DNA of 64,000 bases from Acanthaster planci (GCF_001949145.1 NW_019091525.1:401663-465662); one strand, 5' to 3'; shown: positions 13,976 to 26,925, numbered from the stretch's first letter. The notes: generated by a model from the letters alone, not told the origin. Made by a program: numbers and translations.

Positions 13976-14568
13976 TTAACCACTTCCTGCCGGGTACTCC
14001 GGGATCGGAGACGTATGGTTTATATGGGTGGCCGGGGTCTCCGAACTCGGACAAAGGAAAGAGGGCCCTGTAACAAAAGACCGTACTCTGAACAAAAGAG
14101 CAGGCTGCTGGGCATTACTGACATTTTTCACTCTCAAAAGTGGTGATAATCTAGCCTTGTTTTGAAACTGTATACCAGGGTTTGGGGCATTGAGAGTGAG
14201 CGGATTACCACCGCGGACAAAAGCGCTCCACCACCGCAGCGATGAGCCACACAGCACCGCTGCACGCTAATCTGGCCCCTATTGAAAAGGTCAGCCGTGC
14301 ACTAAGCCAGGTTCGTGAACAAAAGACAGTTATACAACACCGCACAATCTGGGCTCTGTTTACAAGGCTGCTGGCCTGGCTGAAATACTCGGACATCAAT
14401 GAAGGTCACCTGTCAACTTAGAGTAGTGCCTGAAGATTACTTGGTGTGGCTATAAACGACCGTTAAATGGAATGATGAATTTTTAAGGATTTTGAAAACG
14501 GAAAAAATGATAGTCATGCCGGCCCAGCATCATCAACATTGAAAAATGCCCCAGCATGAAGTGGTTAA
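13976..14568 (+). mobile_element. TTAA-CCACTT MITE family, copy 1
   Basis: A 593-bp element begins TTAACCACTTCCTGCCGGG and ends GCATGAAGTGGTTAA. It has inverted termini CCACTTC/GAAGTGG and is flanked by TTAA on both sides, as expected for piggyBac-type insertion. It contains ACAAAAGACCGTACTCTGAA, which is shared with the copy at 55.8 kb. No transposase frame is present. This copy appears the most complete. Confidence 0.8.
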
Positions 14569-14651
14569 ACAAGAAAAGAACTACATGTGCATGTACTGTA
14601 CATGTACAGGTATATGTATACACATGTCAGCGATGTACATGTACATGTAGT

Positions 14652-14985
14652 TGAGACCTGAGGATAGAGACCACAGGGTCCAAAGCAGAGACCAAGACTG
14701 CTGTCATGGTGTTACTAGAAATACAGTGACCTGTGGTTACCAGACTATTTGATTTTGTTCCTCAGAATTGATAACATCGTCTATACAAACTTTTGAAAGT
14801 AAGTTAGATCATACAAATCCTTCTTGTGATTTTTTCCTCAACGGAACAATAAGGTCTTGTACGCTCAAGACCCCACAAGATCTCAGGACTCTGAAATTGG
14901 AACTGAGTTCTTTGAGTCGAGACCTTCAAAAATTGGTTTTGAGACTGTTCTCGATACTGAGACCTGCCTCAAGACCTACATGTAC
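14652..14985. repeat. GAGACC-rich degenerate repeat
   Basis: Irregular GAGACC/CAAGACC/GAGTCGAGACC words throughout, with opposing orientations at each side (GTTGAGACCTGAGGA at the left, CTGAGACCTGCCTCAAGACC at the right). Resembles the GAGTC foldback at 59.2 kb. Confidence 0.45.
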
Positions 14986-17143
14986 ATGTAAGTCATTCAG
15001 CTGTTGCAGAGCAAACCTCAAGATTAGCACAGTACCTTTACAAAACATTAGTTGTGTGGACTTGACAGAAATCACTTTAATTGCGATTTTGTAATTTTTT
15101 TATAAACAGTTAATAAGCTATTTATTGTACAATTGAACATCTTAATTAGAACTAAAATTTGCTTCATTGTTGGGTGCACATCAAGTATTTTGCAAGTACC
15201 AGTACAATACATGTATGTACACTAATGTACAGTACAGGTTCGTGTACTGTACATTGTACACGTACAAATGTACATACCAGCCTGGCGTACGTGTGTGTGC
15301 ATACACGGCAAGTACATGTACATGCGCATGACATATAGAATGCTAGCGCTCTTTAGCTTCCTGCAAAACTGACTACATGTACATTTTCACTATGGAATAC
15401 AGACATTACACATACATGTAAATGCTAGTAGACATCTTCATGTACTGTACGTGTCACCAAAGGCTAGGCTGACTCTCTAAAATCATTAATCATACACGGC
15501 CAACTGCCCAAAAAGTTAATTTGAATGCACTGCTCCAATGTGTTCCACTGTTTATTAAACTACACTAAATGAGGTGTGAACCAGGCTTCTGAGCTGACAG
15601 TCGCAGCGGTGACACATTTTTGGTGAAACATGTTCAAAACATTCAGGCCTATCTGAATTAATCAACGATGAAAATTTTTTGGGGTGAGTAACAACTTACT
15701 GATCAAAATAATGTCATAATTCACCCTCCATACGTGTACATGTACATGTACAGTACCTCCATAGGAACATGTATCTTACCGGTAGCTTCTTTTTATACAT
15801 TACGGTACTCTAAAGGAAACCACTTTTGTGACATCAAACTATTTAGTGAAGTGTTGATTATTCTCAATAATACAAGTACAGTTAACTGTACATTCAATTT
15901 CCTACAGTTACAATGGAATTTTGATGATAAAGCATGTAATTCTAAAGTTGTAAATACCGGTTTAGTCTTCATTTAAAGAGACAGTGGACTGTGGTTCCTA
16001 ATTAGCCGCTAAATAAACTCATTTGTTAGTGGTGTAAAAAGTCCCCACCTCCTTACCGTTGTATCGATAGCATTTGACAACTTGAATCTAGCATACCGGT
16101 ATTTCTACAGATTTGACAGATGTACACATGTAAATCCATTTAGTCTTGTGAGGAAATGAAGACAGTGTGTGTGCACCCTTCAATCTGACGGTGCCGACTA
16201 CCGGTACATGTACATGTCTCTGTGTGTGACTTGCACTGTGCGTGTGAATGGGAAAAAAACAGTTGTGCACTCAGCTGAAGAAAATAGCTGGGCCAGGAGT
16301 AAAACTTTGGTACATGCACATGTACATAACTATCCAACACTGGAAAATAATTGATTTCATCCCTCATGGCTCAAAGCATTAGTAAAGACAATTTGCTCTC
16401 TTGTACAATATGGACAATAGTAGAGGGAAGGATGTGGTTCAAGTTGGAGAAATGACTTAAAAGGTTGAGATTCTTCGATTCAAATGGGCTCAGACACTTC
16501 AATAAAAAAACCTCCACTTTTTTGTTGTTTCTCCGTAACACCATAGAGTGGGTTTTCTATGACTTGAATACATGAAGCACAACGTTAAAATTACATTTTT
16601 AAATTCGTCTTTCCACCTTCTTTGTAGCAGTCAAAGGAAGAAATTTCACCATTTTGGATTTGAAAGGTTTCCTAATCATGCAATGTCATTCAACAAGGAA
16701 GAACTGGAGTGCCTCCACAGCTTTGTGACACACAAGATACATGTACATGCAGAGATTTTCTTGGGGTACTGCAGGTTCCACTTTATACTTAGTTTTCATG
16801 TTAAACAGCTTGTTTGGACAAAAGCAGTGGCCACTTTTTCTTGAAAATAATGCTGGTAGATGATTTTGAAGGATTGATTTTAGAGTCATTTTCAAAAGTT
16901 TAAGACCACCTGGAATTTTATTGGTATTTCTTGTCACTGGGCCTGCATTACATTGTCTCACTGAATTATTACTTAGCATGATTTTACAGTGGTGCATAAC
17001 ATCTGTGTAGTGCTATAAACCCATTTGAATGAAATTGTTTGTAAGGCAGGTCTTGTGTGACATTTTGTCTGTAAGGCAGCTTGGGAAAAAAAGCCAGTCT
17101 AAGTAATCAGAAATAAAGAAGGAAACACTGAATATTAGACTGT
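14986..17143. other. Gene-free stretch
   Basis: No gene seen. TACATGTA/TACCGGTA words continue; the 103-codon minus frame at 16.7-17.0 kb shows no family resemblance. Confidence 0.5.
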
Positions 17144-17256
17144 TTAAAACCCCTTCGCGTCGGGAGACAGTAAAATTGAGATTCTCAGCCCATTTTTCAG
17201 CTATTATTCTCAGCCCACGCTCGAGCAAAGACGGTGAAAGAAGGCAGACCCTGGCT
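17144..17256 (+). mobile_element. Second TTAA-flanked MITE family, left end, copy 1 (cut by assembly gap)
   Basis: Begins TTAAAACCCCTTCGCGTCGGG and shares with the 37.2-kb copy the blocks TTCAGCTATTATTCTC, GCCCACGCTCGAG and GGCAGACCCTGGCT. The sequence enters an N run directly after GGCAGACCCTGGCT. The CCC(T)TTCGC start next to TTAA is piggyBac-like. Confidence 0.65.
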
Positions 17257-17311
17257 NNNNNNNNNNNNNNNNNNNNNNNNNNNNNNNNNNNNNNNNNNNN
17301 NNNNNNNNNNN
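17257..17311. other. Assembly gap (55 N)
   Basis: A run of N directly following the left end of a TTAA-type repeat. True length unknown. Confidence 0.99.
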
Positions 17312-20300
17312 AAAAGAGGCAACGGGAATGTGGAAGCGTGAGTAGAGCCGCGTGCCACTGAACAATGAGCCTTTTCACTGTGTAATTCAAAGCGTGCAGA
17401 GCACGCAGGGCCACAAACCAAAAATTTGCGGTTTGGCAGGTGGCCTTTGTGGCCAAGCGAGGCTGAATTCTTGGAGTCGGCTTTCGGAAAAAAATTCCCG
17501 TCGTCAAAGGGATGTCAAATCATGGAAATGTAGTCAAAAATTTTCAATCAAGGTACCAAGGTTACCCATTGAAAGTAAACATGCATGTAAGTTGCCATGA
17601 TTGATTGGTTTAAGTTCGGTTTTCGTTCAGGTTAATGCATTTTCTATGGCTGCCGAAAACTGTGTGCAATGTAGACTGCGGTTTTCTGCTGTGTGCATAC
17701 GCCATTACTCATGGTAACGCTCGGAATTCTTGTGAATATATCGCTCTCTACTGGTACTGCTATTTGGCTGTGCTTGCCAGCATGTCGCCTGTACAGTGCA
17801 CTAGACAAAACAGTAAAACCAATCTTTGGGCAAGACTAACATCAATGCTGATACCATGGATACTGGGAGACTTCAGAGAGATTTGGGAAATCAGACATGA
17901 ATGTAAACGTGCATAAAGGTACAGTACATTCACCTGTAAAGGATTAGATCATTAACCAAAGGTACAGTACATAAAATCTTTGGTTAATTTTTTTATACTC
18001 CTTTTACGAGTACATGGAATATGGACATTCATACCGGTATGTGGTTCCATATCTTTCTACAACATTGCTTGTCAAGAAAACTAGCTACATGTACATGTAC
18101 AATGTACATGTAGCTGTATTTATAGGATTCGAGCAGACTCTCTAACATGTCTAAGATGGGAGGGGAACGGGGCACTGTCATGGTGACTAACCATGAGGTG
18201 TCATATACACGTACTAGTTCTTACCACTGGTACAAACTGAATCAAACCAAGCATGTACAGTACATGTACATGTAGCATGACATGAATGGCTGTCATGCTG
18301 AAGGTCTATAAAGCCATTGGTGGGGGCAGCTGATACTAATGGCTGTTTACCCACTGCTGTGCAAAGACCTTTTTTTTATTTTGCTTTCGCAGTCAGCTAC
18401 CGGTATAGTACTGTAAGTTGTCCAGAAAGACAGGTATACGTAACTTGATTTAGATGCCATTTGCACCAAGTCTGAAGGTCAACCACTAGCATAAAAGTCA
18501 ATATGAATTTTACAAGGGGACCTTCTCAAAACAAAGCACGTACATGTACATGTACCTTCATGTATGTGTAACATGCATACCGGGTAGTAGTATGTAAATA
18601 TAGAGTGTTCACTTGTCAATAAATTGAAGCGGTAGCAGCTGTCTATACTTTGTTGTACTATAACTTGAAGGAACCTGAATTACCTGATCAAATGAGCTAC
18701 ATGTAATCAGTGTTTTACATGTAGCTAGCGAGCCATGCAGCCCTGTTTTGCACGTGTTTTGCATTTTTTCAAGCACGGCCTGGCAGTGCAAATCAAGCCA
18801 TGCACTACTTAATTTGACGCTTGTGTAATCTAGATCCCGAAAATGTGAAAATAAAATCTGAGCAAAAATTCAGTCGTTTCCCATGCTTTTCCCATCAACC
18901 AAGTCTAAAATAGAAAATACGCTGCAGTAAATTACCGGTACATGTACGCTGGGACTACCATTTGGATGTTTGGTTCGAACGTATCAACGCCGGCAGGCGG
19001 GTTCCCTTACTGACAAATAATAAACTGCTGTACCATATCTATCAACTTGTAACAAAATGAATACAGGGAGCCATACTTGTTCACCAGCGATCGCTTGTAC
19101 ATGTAATTAACCTCATTCCCATGGCAACTGTTAGCCGCCATATTCAGATATTGCGCCCACTCTCGCACGAGGTAGTCCATGGGGACGAGGTTGACATATA
19201 ATCGTCGGGGCTTGCGCTGCATGCTCACTACATGTAATTCATCTAGAATGAAACGAAAAATAACAGATTTCTTCCCTAAGGCAAGGGTGGCCTACATGTA
19301 ATCTTTGTTATTGTCAATAATCAACATGAAGCTTGTTTAGGTTCTTCTGCCTTAACAATGGAAAAAAAATTGTTGAACTCTTTCGATGCCAAGTTTCAGG
19401 CTCGTGCACAAGCGCGAGCACATGGCCTGCCTGTATGGTGTACGTGGGTGCGTGGACAGTGTGATGTACACGCACTATGCATGTACATGTACGACATGTA
19501 TTTTTTCATCCACATTGAAGTTGAGTCTTGTAGTCAATTTGCTTGTTCTTAATCTTAGCCAAATTGCTGTAGGAAACATGTACATGTATATGTATGTAGG
19601 AATACTGGGATTCATTTTATATCATTATTTATATTTGTTTGCTTATCACATAATAACCTAAATGTACTGTATTGCAAAAAAAGGCACAAAAAACAAGTGC
19701 CAAGTACTGACCTGCATTATTACTGTACCTGCATACCAATTTTTTCAAAACAAAATAAAGTGGTGATGAGAAATCTGTTAAAAGCTGTATGTCATTATTT
19801 GCTTCTTTGTTGTAGGGTTGTTTGATCACACTACATGAAACAACAATTGCACACAGTTTTACAACTTAATTTTTTTCTAAAAGCTGTTATTTTTTGTTGA
19901 AAAGGCAAAAATCTCATGAAAAAATGTTAGAAATTCATCAGAGACCACCTGAGAGCATCTAAAATAAGCAGAGCTTCCAGAACCCTTATGCAGGCCCTGG
20001 ATCCTGGCCGAAAGGGACTTCGCGCTGCGTGCTTGTATTGCGTGCTTCAAGTTCGCGCACAAATTTTGGACTCTAACAAGATTGCACTCCCTGTTTTTCA
20101 TTCTGCACGCCCACTTTTCAAATCCTAGCTAAAACACTGCATGTAATTAAGGTGTTGATCATTTTTCCCAAAGAATAAAATCCAATACTCCAAAAAAATC
20201 TGAAAACTAACATTTTCTTTTTTAGAATACAGTACAGTGCAGGTACATGTACCTGTATTTTGAATTACACTGTGCTTACCAAATGATGGTTCTTGTAAAT

Positions 20301-20715
20301 CTATCTACCGCTGGAACAATTCTAAGAGATACATGTATATGTGTAGATATTCTGTAAGAGTACAGCATAACACTTAAAGGTAGCAATATTAATCTCTTTG
20401 AAATCAAGTTTATTCTGTGATGATGTTAATTTATGCCAAAGGGGAACCCCACTGGCAAAAGCAACATTCACATCCCTGGTGCATACGTCTTCATATGCAT
20501 ATTCATCATTAGTTACAGAACAGATCCAACGAGGCTATAATTCTTCTCTTTACAATATGCCACCATTGAACAGTTACCAAGTTTTCCCAAACTCCATACT
20601 TGTTGTCCAAGCAAATGAAAATGTACCGTAATATGCCAGGAATTTTTCTTGAAGAAAACTAACACAGAAAAAATCTGATGAGAAATAAAAATGGTTTAAA
20701 ACTTCCACAACTCAC
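17312..20715. other. Gene-free stretch downstream of the Rab-effector exon (likely intron)
   Basis: Follows the donor of the exon at 20716-20897 on the minus strand, so it is probably intronic. No second Rab-binding or zinc-finger exon was recognised. Confidence 0.5.
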
Positions 20716-20897
20716 TTGACTCGTTCTTGGTCATGCTGTCGTAGCTGTTCATCACGTTCCAGTACCAAAAGAATGATGTTACGCTCTTCCTCTGACAGAT
20801 GCTCTAAGTTGATCAATGATGGGGAGAGGCGCTGGGACACCATCTGCCCAACACTCCCTGAGGACTCTTGGTGTGATAGCTTCTCACTGGAAGACAT
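20716..20897 (-). CDS. First coding exon of a Rab-binding-domain effector (synaptotagmin-like/RIM type), partial
   Basis: An open frame starts at ATG 20897 and runs to a clear donor (AA|GTGAGT, GT at 20715-20714), coding 60 residues plus two bases (phase 2). After a Ser/Gln-rich lead it reads LINLEHLSEEERNIILLVLE, then RDEQLRQHDQERVK. This is the first helix (SHD1) of the Rab-binding domain of synaptotagmin-like proteins, RIM, rabphilin and MyRIP, which bind GTP-Rab3/Rab27 on secretory vesicles. The L(S/T)xEExxxIxxVLxRDxxLRxxExxRV pattern is closest to Slp proteins. A zinc-finger or second helix exon would be expected at lower coordinates but I could not identify one down to position 1, so introns may be long. 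A splice acceptor for a 5' UTR exon may lie at 20955-20956. The gene body is otherwise unmapped. Confidence 0.72.
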
Positions 20898-22411
20898 GAG
20901 TGAAGGGTGAAGAGAATGAAGGAGGCAAAAGGGGTAGAGGAGGCACTATTTCACCTGATGAGGACAACAGTGTTGGGTGTGATACATTTATGTATGAAGG
21001 CTGAATATGCAGGTCAACAGCATCTGTGCAGTGTTAACATCACACATCTGTAGAGGAGACACAAGAAAATGGATCGCTTTGTTAGTAATAGATAGCATAC
21101 ATGTACATGTATGCTTCTGTCATGCTCTATTCAGGTGAATTCCAAAGCAGTTAACATATTCCTAATGCCAATTTGTGTTCAACCCTCTTCCAATCAGGTC
21201 CAAATGTTTTGAGCCGTATAACGTATATGTAATGTAGTCAATTTCATAAATACTGCTGAAAACTGATCTTAGTAATCTCTTGGTCATATTTGTAAAAACA
21301 GTGGAAAAAAGTGGTCTCCAAAGTCTGAAAAAAAAAATCACTTGAATGACACAGAAATTTCAGATTTGGCGTCAATCAACTCCCAGACAACCCTTCAGGC
21401 AAATCTAGGCAAGTCACGCAGAAGGGTGTCTGAATTGGGACACAATGTACGTGTAACAATAAAATTCAAAGTTCACACTATGAGTATAAATAAGCCAACT
21501 AAATCCTGATTATCAACAGAGGATAACATTTAAAATCTAGAGCTCAATTGAAATTTGTATCATGTCTCTCGATTCTATATATGTACATGAATGTATTTTG
21601 ACTTTAGTAATTATCCATGTACATTCACAGCACAATGTACCAGTACAATGCTGGTTCTAACTTTTCTACTGCTAGTATGTGTATAACCATGTACATATTC
21701 AACATGTATACTTTTTTGCTATGCCATAAATGTCAAGATAGACCGAAGTGTCAGAATGTCTACAAGGGGCCTATGAACAAAATAAATTGCTCATGCTAAT
21801 TGTTATACACTGAGGTTTCTACACATGTAAATGTTCCACAAGTACATGTACAGGCAGTTCAGTGATATGAATTCAAGAATCTCCCTGAAATGTGACATCA
21901 AATATCCTAGCTAACAATGAACTTAAATGAAAATGAAATGTGTAAAATAAATACTTAATGGGTGAATAGTAGTTCCATCTTAATGTTTAAGCAAAGGTGA
22001 ACTCACTGGAATCTGCTGTGCCTTCCCAACGAAGGGGCCATACAGTCACCAACTGGCAATGATGCACCTTTCTATCTTTGAATTACTGAGTGGAATGAAA
22101 GCAGTATGTATAGTGCATGAGTGTGTTAGCTGCATTCCTGTCTTCCTCAACCACACTAAAAGCCACTCCCACTACACCACTGTCACCATTCACATGATTA
22201 TCCCATTGTACTGTATAATGCATACCTCTATACCAGCATATTATACATGTAATCTATGCATTATGAACGCCTGGATGACAATGAACGTGTGGGTTAAGAA
22301 AACTCAGCAGATCTATCAAACATGCCATACCCCTGTTGATATGTACATTTAATCTAAGTAAACACTGATAATATTGGTATAGGGTATACATATGTGCATC
22401 ATACAAGTAGA

Positions 22412-22463
22412 TACATGTACACGTACATGTACACGTACATGTACATGTACATGTACATGTATA
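22412..22463. repeat. TACATGTACACG/TACATG tract
   Basis: An uninterrupted run built from ACATGTAC and ACATGTACACGT units, ending in five ACATGT hexamers. Same repeat class as the tract at 4.0-4.2 kb. Confidence 0.85.
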
Positions 22464-23526
22464 TTATTCTGTTAATTGCCTGCCACACTTTTTACAGAGT
22501 ATGTATAGATGTACTGGCATAATATCTTTCCAAACAAACTTTATGTCCCATATAAAAGTCACTGGACTGGCAGAAAGTGGGATATTATAACAATGTACAC
22601 GTACATGTCAGTCATACTCCTAAGTGCAATGATGATCCATGTACAGTACCTGTGTCTCCTCTCTCCTTACCTCATAGTCTACATATGGAGCCTTGTTCTC
22701 TGTGTCCTTCCTGCCAAGAAAGGAGAGATGTGCTAGCAGCTCAAGGAATACTCTAGATAAATGTACGACAAAGATGTAAAGTAAAGTTTACAGTAATACC
22801 AAATTACACTGTACATTAAATTTACAAGCCTAGGAATTAACATAATACATGTATAAAAATACGATTATATTTCAACATACATGTTACATGACACCATTTT
22901 TGGGCCCAAAAAACAGAAATGATAAGATCAAGGCACATATGTACAATACAAGATATACGTACCAGTACAGTATACAATTGGCCAATTGCTGAGTCAGTAA
23001 TTGGTAATCGGAGAAGTATTATCCAAAGTTTACAATACAGTATTGCTTAGCAGACCAACAGGCCAATACAATTTGTACCGACACGCTCGACCAATCACAT
23101 GTAAAATATTCAACGATCATCAATCGTTTCAGAAATTTACTTGAAGAGTACCTATATGGTACAGTTGACAAGAAGTTCTCGTACCAATACTTGTACAATG
23201 TACATGTAAGGAAAAGCCAAAGAAAATACATGTACTAATTCTAACCCTACACAATACTACAAATTACTACTTGTAGTAAAATGTAGTAATCAGCGCTGTC
23301 GCTTGTAAGAGGACATGACCTTATTGTTCTCTGAAGCTATAATATACTTCCTCAAATTATGGACCATTAGCTAATGTTCAACTTTGAGGTTCACTTTTCC
23401 TGAAGAAAACAGCAATGAATGAATTCCCAATGTCTGATGTAATGAGGGAAGTCATGGCTGATATCTGGAACAATGATGACTGTGTCCATCTTTCAAATTA
23501 ATTGGGGTTAATTAATTAAAGCTTCG

Positions 23527-24345
23527 AACGTCAGCATTTTTGATGGGCGTGAACAACCTGTTGAAATGCCAGCCAATAAAATTTACCGAGGAATGATAAT
23601 CCCCGTGGTTATTTTACACAGATTTATATGAGGTGAAAGGTGATAATATTTACACATATTAAAATCACAATCACAAAATCAAAAAGTACCTCTCACATTT
23701 AATTGGGTCCTGAAAGGCAGTCGTGAACGTCATTCAAAATCGACTGCAGAAAAAAAAAAGTAAAATCAAAATCGATATGCAACACAAGCTTTAAAAAGAG
23801 TGCAAAAAAGTACTCCCAGACAATCATCATTTTATGACGGAACCAACAACATTTCAAAGTACATTTTTGAAAAGCAAAGTCTAAAATACCGATCATGGCG
23901 ATTTTGCAGCTCCCGTCATTATCTCGCAGTGCTGTTAGAGAAACATTTCACTGCATCGTGACCTGTTTGACCTTTGACATCAACCCAGATAGTGCGCCCT
24001 CTTTTTCATTCAATATTCATGAGCCCCTCTATGGAATGGCAATGCTCCAGGATTTTTCTCTTTGGACCAAGGTTTCTCGAAAGAAATTCGGTCATACTGA
24101 ATGACGTTTGAAAAAAAAATGACATCTGAGACATAAAATACGATTCATGATGAAAATCTAATTCGCAGAGTTGAGAATTTTTATGTAATTTTTCAGCAGG
24201 GATATCTCCAAAATAAACAGCAAAATCAATATTGCACATGGAAGTTTCAAGCACTACATGTGACAGCGTTTTCAGCATTCTCGAACGTCATGCATTTTTT
24301 GTCAAAATTCTCCAACGTCATCAAAATTCTGTCAAATATGACGTT
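23527..24345. promoter_or_regulatory. Cluster of six TGACGTT/AACGTCA words
   Basis: AACGTCA occurs at 23527, 23726, 24284 and 24314, and TGACGTT at 24102 and 24339. The last three include a 10-bp inverted pair CGAACGTCAT/ATGACGTTCG at 24282 and 24338. TGACGT is the CREB/ATF core. It lies about 3 kb upstream of the Rab-effector exon's ATG, but this could equally be a small repeat. Function is not shown. Confidence 0.35.
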
Positions 24346-26184
24346 CGCAGTGAACATATTGTACTCATACATTTTTGATATGCATGGAGTCAAGCTTAAA
24401 GATAATTTTTGGTGGTTGAAAGGTATAAGACTGGCAGTTATGCTGGTATAGTGAGAGTGATTATCAACGGTAAGAGAATGAAGAGAGCCAAACTTTTCTC
24501 ATCATTTTCCGTCAATTCTGTGATCTTTTTTTCGTGGCTTATATTTTTTACAGTTATTTCTTAGGTGATTTAAAATATATCAGTTGAAAAATATACTAAA
24601 TTCTCCTTGTTGTTTAGAGAAGTTTTGAAATCAAGTCCTCAGGTGCAAATACTTTGACGTAAAACTTTTAACTGAATTCAACTCCATTTAATTTGCACTG
24701 GTAGCCAACCAAATGTACACATTATGCCAAATTATCCCCAAATAATCATTTTCATAAATCTGAAGGTGCTGATTTGTATTTTACATGATCAAAGTCACTC
24801 TTTTAGAGTTTTGAAAAATGAAATCCGGAGTTGCGTTTTGGTTTATTGTTCTCTGTACAAGTAACAATGGAAGTAACCTAGTCAGAATTAATAATTTGTA
24901 GTGCTAGGCCCCTCAGGCTCACTCTGTTACTTAAGTATTTTGAGGTACTGAGTAGTGTGAGCCAAACAATTTGCTTGGCAGTTGGAGTAAGTACACTGTA
25001 ATGACCACAAATCACTTGTGTGAACCCAGTGGAAGGAAGATTCTACAAAAGGGCAAAGAGATCTATTTGTGTGTTCTAAAGGACAGGTACAAAGTATATA
25101 TATGCAGGATATGTACCGGTACAACTTTGCTAAAAACACTCTTTATAAATTGCCAAGGATCTGGTCTCTTGAATCTCTTTAAAACCTTGACAAATACCAT
25201 ATTTTGTCCATGCATGTATTCCTTTCATTCCCTGCAAATAGACTTGACTTCAAGTCAGAAAAGCAGTCTGATTTCAGGTCTGAAACAGGCTGGGTTTTAA
25301 CACACCCTAAACGAGAAAAACTTGAAATTTACTTCATAATGAATCTGATTGTATGATGGCACACAGCATACAAAATGTACATGTACATGTAGCAAGAAAA
25401 ATTCTCAATTTTCTTGAACACAACTTTGGAAACTGCTGTATCTTTCTGGCAATACTACTGGTGCTAGAAATTGTATACATGTATGCAATATGCATAAAAA
25501 ATCCTTTTTCGGTTTCTTGACCTTTCTTTTCCTTGGAATGTCCTTGCAGTGCTGGATTAGTAGATTACCAACAATGTGACTGGAAAACACATTGAGGCTT
25601 GAAATATTCAAAATCCAAGTTAAAGGCACAAGTAAGAGATGGAAAAAACCCAATCAAAGACAAATTTTCAGAATAAATGAACAATACACTCTGTAAACTG
25701 TACCGGTACCTTTTGTGCAACTTCTGACAAAATTATTTACGCTGAGTTGCATTTTATCTACATACATGTACATTGTACATATACTGGTGCCATGCCTTGC
25801 CATGCATGTCTACTGCAGAAAACTGGTGACAAATGCAACTGTTCATACAGACCTTTCTAACTAAAAAAAGTATGGCATATTGTGGATCAAAAGTAATATC
25901 TGAACTTGAATGGTTTGTGCCTCTAGCTATTGGATACACTGCAACCCTGACAATGCACGTCCTTCTCACTGCCTGTCCTTGGATTTTTAACAATCACTTC
26001 TTTGTACAAAAATTTTCGAACTCAGGGCACATGTACTGGTACTGTACAGAGTATGTCCCACACAAGTACCATTATAACTACAGATGGGTTGAAAAAATAC
26101 TTGTACTGGTGCATGTATTGTGGAGCTCTAAACAAATACTCAGCAATCTCCTCAATCAATGATGGAGTGCAATTGCCAACTTGA

Positions 26185-26478
26185 CCAAAATCTGGTACAC
26201 TGAGTTCTTTAAATTCACGTGAACATAACACTTGAATTCTCCTTAATAAAACCATTGTTGCTATACCTCGTGATTCGGGCAAACTTTTGCATAGCGACCA
26301 CCATCTCTGGAATGCACTGGTTCCTTTGTGCCCTTCTCATCCATTGAGAACAGAGTATTGTTGCAAGGCATCTCTTATGTTACTAGCGACAGTGTCTTTA
26401 GTCTGGGAAATTCAAATTGTTATGTTTATGTGCAGTCAGATAATTCAGTGCACCAGATTTTATACAAATTTAACTTGC
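26185..26478. mobile_element. Foldback element, copy 2
   Basis: Left arm at 26188-26260 (AAATCTGGTACACTGAG..., AACATAACACTTGAATT) is an imperfect inverted copy of the right arm at 26380-26475 (GGGAAATTCAAATTGTTATG... GTGCACCAGATTTTATAC). The core matches the element at 11.9 kb. The apparent protein on the minus strand across the left arm (SREFKELSVPDFGQ...) is explained by the repeat arm. Confidence 0.6.
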
Positions 26479-26535
26479 AAATGGCTTATTGCAGGGCAAC
26501 GTGCATACCAATAATGCCCATAAGATATTGCAATG

Positions 26536-26925
26536 TAGGGCTGTGCTATCTAATATATCTGATTATTCGATCGATTATCAAATATTTGAATATTATTTTC
26601 CGAATTCGAATATTCGAATGCAAATTTAATAAAAAGCAGATTGAAATGAAAAGCAACAGAATACATCTTACAATTTAAAAAGTAAATTCCTTAAAAATTT
26701 AAAATAGAAACTTTCAACGGGGCAAGAAGTATTGTTCTTCTCTTCCATCTTGCTTAATCATGGATAGAGATAGTCCTCGTAGTGAGAAGCTGTTGTAGTG
26801 ATTACTGAGTGCATTATTCCAACTGATTTTTTTAATTATTTGAGGTGCAACCGAATATCTGGACATTTGATTGAATTGAAGGTTGAATATTTGAATAGTG
26901 AATTATTTGAATTGACTCAGCCCTA
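26536..26925. mobile_element. hAT-like MITE with 8-bp target duplication
   Basis: 390 bp with ends TAGGGCTGTG and CTCAGCCCTA, an inverted TAGGGCTG, flanked by TTGCAATG (26528-26535) and CTGCAATG (26926-26933). The flanks match at 7 of 8 bases. The sub-terminal DNA is rich in ATTCGAATATTCGAAT-type palindromes. The 8-bp duplication and short inverted ends fit the hAT superfamily. No coding capacity. Confidence 0.75.

Larger units (their letters stand above)
20898..26184. other. Upstream side of the Rab-effector exon, no further exon recognised
   Basis: May contain 5' UTR exons (a candidate donor CCA|GTGAGT on the minus strand near 22.01 kb). Also holds the TACATGTACACG tract at 22.4 kb and the TGACGTT cluster at 23.5-24.3 kb. 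Confidence 0.45.

Noticed and set aside
14205-14399. Minus-strand frames across 13.98-14.4 kb (LCGSSLRWWSAFV..., MMSEYFSQASS...)
   Set aside because: They lie inside a non-coding MITE and recur as broken frames in its other copies.
17013-17507. 164-codon minus frame spanning the N gap
   Set aside because: Continuity depends on untranslated N bases of unknown length; the flanks are repeat DNA.
26022-26282. 86-codon minus-strand frame (SREFKELSVPDFGQVGNC...) that looks like a real exon
   Set aside because: It coincides with the left arm of a foldback element whose inverted partner lies at 26380-26475 and whose core recurs at 11.9 kb.
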